DNA from: Spinacia oleracea
Taxonomy: Eukaryota; Streptophyta; Magnoliopsida; Caryophyllales; Amaranthaceae
Direction of reading: 5' to 3'
Length of the DNA: 64,000 nt
Assembly (NCBI RefSeq): GCF_020520425.1
Contig: NC_079492.1
Span: forward strand, 145,607,861-145,671,860
Positions 60,871 to 64,000 of this stretch are shown in pieces (position 1 is the stretch's first letter; each line of letters begins with the position of its first letter). The translations under genes were made by a program, and so were the position numbers. The notes beneath the pieces were generated by a model. The model did not search any database and had not been told where the DNA came from. It worked only from the letters and a program-made list of their open reading frames with translations.

Positions 60871-61137
60871 CACTACAAGAATTTGTATCTTTTACGACAA
60901 CTTAATTATGACGGGTCAAAAATCCCGTCGCAAAAGCCTTTTGCGACGGGGCTAACAACCAAACAATGACGGGAATTACCGTCGCAAATGTCTTTTACGA
61001 CGGGTTTATAACGGGTTTACGACGGGATTTTCTATTAACGACGGCCCCCTTTTATGACGGGTTCGCGACAGGAAATCCCGTCGTTAATCAACAATTATTG
61101 GCCTTTCCCGTCGTTAATAGTACAATTTCTTGTAGTG
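60871..61137. mobile_element. CACTA-type MITE
   Basis: Ends CACTACAAGAATTTGTA and CAATTTCTTGTAGTG with a 3-bp duplication ATA (60868-60870 and 61138-61140). 267 bp. It lies 356 bp from the copy above in inverted orientation. Confidence 0.88.
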
Positions 61138-61140
61138 ATA

Positions 61141-62536
61141 TATCTTGAAGTTCTACAAATAATAAAAATAAAAATTGTCATAGAAGTTTGTGCATAGTCA
61201 ATTGTGAATTGTAAAAAACCTTTTCAACAAAAGGAGTGTTCTAAGTGCTTCCTAAATCAACATAACTACTAACTATGTTTCTTGAAGTTGTTTAATTTAC
61301 ACTCACTATTTGCACAGATTCAACTGCAATATTTAACCATCAATATATCTAATTTCATAAGTGAAAAGTTAGAATAAGTTGATACCAACATGAATCTAAC
61401 AAGATCTCACATGACAATGTTTTGATGTATTAATTAATAGTGAAAATTTACGATTTTTATAATTTTGACACATATTTTAAAGTTTAAAGAATTTTCAGGA
61501 ACAGAGATATATAGTATCAAACAATTTAATTCAAATCCAAGAGAATATAGCAGTCAAAGAAGAGGGGTGGGCATCATATCCAAAGAATCCCTAAATGCTA
61601 CCTTATAAATTAAAGCATAGTGTAGTCTACTAGATAAGGAGAGCTTTTCCACCTTTCTATTAATATATGGGAGTGCCCCCAAACGATCACAGTATTCATA
61701 TATATATAGGCCTGGATTTTGTTATTATAACAATAAATAAATTTAATAATTATAATAAGGGGTAATAATAATAATATACCATAAAAGAGTGTGTTAAAAA
61801 AACGCTCCAAGCTAAGATTACAAACCCAATCACTAGTACACTACACATCACGTGGTATAAGTGTTGGACCCTTTTAGAATTCAATATTTTTTACTATTTT
61901 ACCACCGTGACTCATATTATGTGGTGAAATGTCCAATTTTGAGAAATACAAATTTGGACCACTTATCTCAAATATAAAATGAAGATTAATCAGCAAATAC
62001 AATATCTCTTTTATTTAAGACTTAATAAAGATCCCTCAAAAAAAAGAGGGATAAAAACTCAATTTTTGTCATGGACCAAAAAATTCTTACCAAAGAACAA
62101 TGGGTCGCTTACAAATACTAGCTTCCTCCATTTCTTATTAGGTCATACACTATGTAATAGCTAAAGCTATGCTTTTGGGTCGATCGAGCAATTTGATTTG
62201 ACACAATTCATACAAACTTCTTTAACTTTCTTTATGATTTATACTTTAAAAAAAAAAAAGGTCACATGGGTCTTATCAGATTCGTCTCAATAAATATTTT
62301 CTAAATATCAATTTTTTATAATTTTTTGCTATATATAATTAGAGATATTGATGTTTGAAATTGTGCATATACAAACATGCTTACATAATTATGTCATCTA
62401 AAACAGAACGGAGAAAGTACTTAACTTTGCTCCCTTGAAATATGCACAACTTTAATTCGAAATGAAAAATGAGTGTTGGATACTCGGATATACCTAAAGC
62501 TAGCATAAAACTATAATCATATATTGGTATGGTCTA
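61141..62536. other. Intergenic with a partial Stowaway MITE
   Basis: No gene seen. At about 62250-62417 a sequence ends in AAACAGAACGGAGAAAG followed by TA (62418-62419), the right end of a Stowaway MITE whose left end is degraded. Confidence 0.45.
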
Positions 62537-62554
62537 ATGGTTAAATATACTAGT

Positions 62555-62614
62555 TTTTTGACGGGGAAGAACAATATTCATTAATAATAAGCCATACGGC
62601 ATCTACAATGATAA
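62555..62614 (-). mobile_element. Very short L1 3' end (about 60 bp)
   Basis: Minus-strand sequence containing GATGCCGTATGGCTTATT, a TTCTTCCCCGTC-type end and an A-run, between near-identical direct repeats of about 18 bp (TGGTTAAATATACTAGTT and TGGTTGAATATACTAGTT). This is consistent with an extremely truncated L1. Confidence 0.6.
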
Positions 62615-62633
62615 ATGGTTGAATATACTAGTT

Positions 62634-63555
62634 GAATGGATTATACTATACACTTATTGAAAACCTTTTTAAATTAATTTAAGAAGGCATAAAGATTAGG
62701 GCAGAGGTATACCTAAAATAGTGGAGGGGAGATTCAAATATGGAATTGGAAGCAATTAAACATCTTGGTTTAACCAACTACCAGCCAAACTGTTAATATT
62801 TTTCCATTTGTAGACTATCTATGTTACAGAAAAGCTTCTAGGTATTGACCTAATTACTTGCATTTATAGACCAACCCGTTTAAGTGTAGTTACCAATACT
62901 GTACATATATACTCCTTAGTCCTTATACTCCGTATATGTAATTGCATATGATAACACTACATACGATCTACAAAGTACGGAGTAGTACTATAAAATCACA
63001 AACAGTTTTTAGATAATCATTAATTCATTTAATTAATTTTGTGTCACTTCCAGGTGAAATAAACAATAAGATTTTATGAAATTAAAAATAAGGGCGAAGA
63101 AAACATAATCTTAATGGTAAGAAAGATAAAACAATATATTCGTCGGCAACGACACATCTTGAAAATCATACATTTCCTCAGGGGCGGAATTAGGGGGCCG
63201 GGGCTGGCGGGGTCATGGGCCCCCTTAATATGTTTAAAAATTAAATATGTAATACAAAATCACATATCTAATATAGCTCGAGTGGTTATTTTACCTTAAA
63301 AGTTTGAGTTGAGGTTGTTGGAGGTTATTTTATTTTAGCCCCCATCGCTTTTATATTCCCTCTGTATTTTAAAAGAAATACATTTTTCTTAAACAGCTGT
63401 ATTTTGAAAAGAGATACAATTTCCTTTTTTGACATGTTTTGATCTCCACTTTCAATTATATTAACATTTCTCTTTTTCTTGTGGTCCCCGCACTTATTCA
63501 CAATAATTCAACCACTATCCAACTTAATTTCATCTTATTTTAATAAATTGGTTTT
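62634..63555. other. Intergenic, nothing firm
   Basis: A TTCCCTCTGTATTTTAAAAG word near 63355 may be one end of a Stowaway MITE with no visible partner. No gene recognised. Confidence 0.35.
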
Positions 63556-63752
63556 GGATCCTCTAGAGTTCTAAAATAACTCTACAAGGTAAAGTTTGAG
63601 CATATCAACCATTGAATGAAAAATCAATGGTTCATATATTATCTTTCCAAAATCTCCCCTATTTTTCTCATCAATATGAGCCATTGATTTTAAAATGTAT
63701 GGTTTAGATACAACTCTATCTTGTAGAGTTTTATTAAAACTCTAGAGAATCC
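63556..63752. mobile_element. Foldback MITE
   Basis: Inverted ends GGATCCTCTAGAGTTCTAAA and TTTAAT-AAAACTCTAGAGAATCC-like complement, with further pairing of CTCTACAAG and CTTGTAGAG. About 197 bp. No convincing target duplication, superfamily open. Confidence 0.6.
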
Positions 63753-63862
63753 GGACTCGACTTTTCGTTGTACTCTAACTGAATGCTCCAATGAAATTGA
63801 ACATAAAATGACGGCTGGAAAAATGTGGCAAGCTGGCAAGACAGGAATTGGAACCTTGGATA

Positions 63863-64000
63863 CACTAGAAGTAATTGTACCAGTAACAACGAGAAATCCC
63901 GTCGTTAAAGGTCAATAATCGTTGATTAAAGACGGGATTTCCTATTGTGAACCCGTCATAAAAGGGGACCGTCGTTAATGGAAAATCTTGTCGTTAATCC
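63863..64000. mobile_element. CACTA-type MITE, cut by the window end
   Basis: Begins CACTAGAAGTAATTGTACC and continues with the CGACGGG-type words in the same order as the copy at 60235. Its right end lies beyond the window. Confidence 0.7.

Overview
This window is nuclear DNA of a flowering plant. The signs are spliced genes with GT-AG introns, AT-rich intergenic DNA full of MITEs, SINEs and L1 tails, and proteins of plant-only families (NGATHA B3 factor, chloroplast RPL11 with transit peptide, GT31 galactosyltransferase). The RPL11 precursor, 224 residues with its particular transit peptide, looks to me like the spinach protein. Spinach or another Amaranthaceae species is therefore my best guess, but this rests on memory and not on a search.

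Layout. 0-10 kb: a small two-exon gene for a 62-residue protein (3533-3816, -), a large inverted repeat of a wall-associated-kinase gene fragment just beyond its 3' end (2905-3329), and two nested transposon stacks (4086-5537 and 5635-9236). The second stack holds a processed retrocopy of a TPR-protein gene. 11-25 kb: two minus-strand genes, a membrane-anchored START-domain protein (11211-15790) and a GT31 galactosyltransferase (17526-20996, first exon not placed), followed by a broken Ty1/copia fossil (21946-23481). 25-31 kb: repeats, including a 143-bp TA microsatellite, a SINE and a 5'-truncated L1 with exact target duplications. 31-44 kb: chloroplast RPL11 (+), soluble inorganic pyrophosphatase (+) and mitochondrial TIM13 (-). 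45-50 kb: gene-poor, with duplicated blocks. 50.5-52.0 kb: a NGATHA-type B3 transcription factor (+). 54.8-60 kb: a Helitron 3' terminus followed by broken exons of the DEAD-box helicase RH18 and other exon-like pieces. 60-64 kb: several CACTA-type MITEs.

The genes are unrelated neighbours, not an operon. What links them is their transposons. One Tourist-like MITE family sits in an intron of three different genes. L1-type reverse transcription seems to have produced the TPR retrocopy, a truncated L1, two SINE insertions and three very short L1-tail insertions. The most unusual loci are the WAK hairpin, the retrocopy inside a Harbinger-like element that also carries a nested hAT element, and the Helitron-linked RH18 fragment.

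All coordinates and splice sites were read by eye. Reading frame was checked across every junction reported for the main genes. Percent identities are impressions, and no database was searched.
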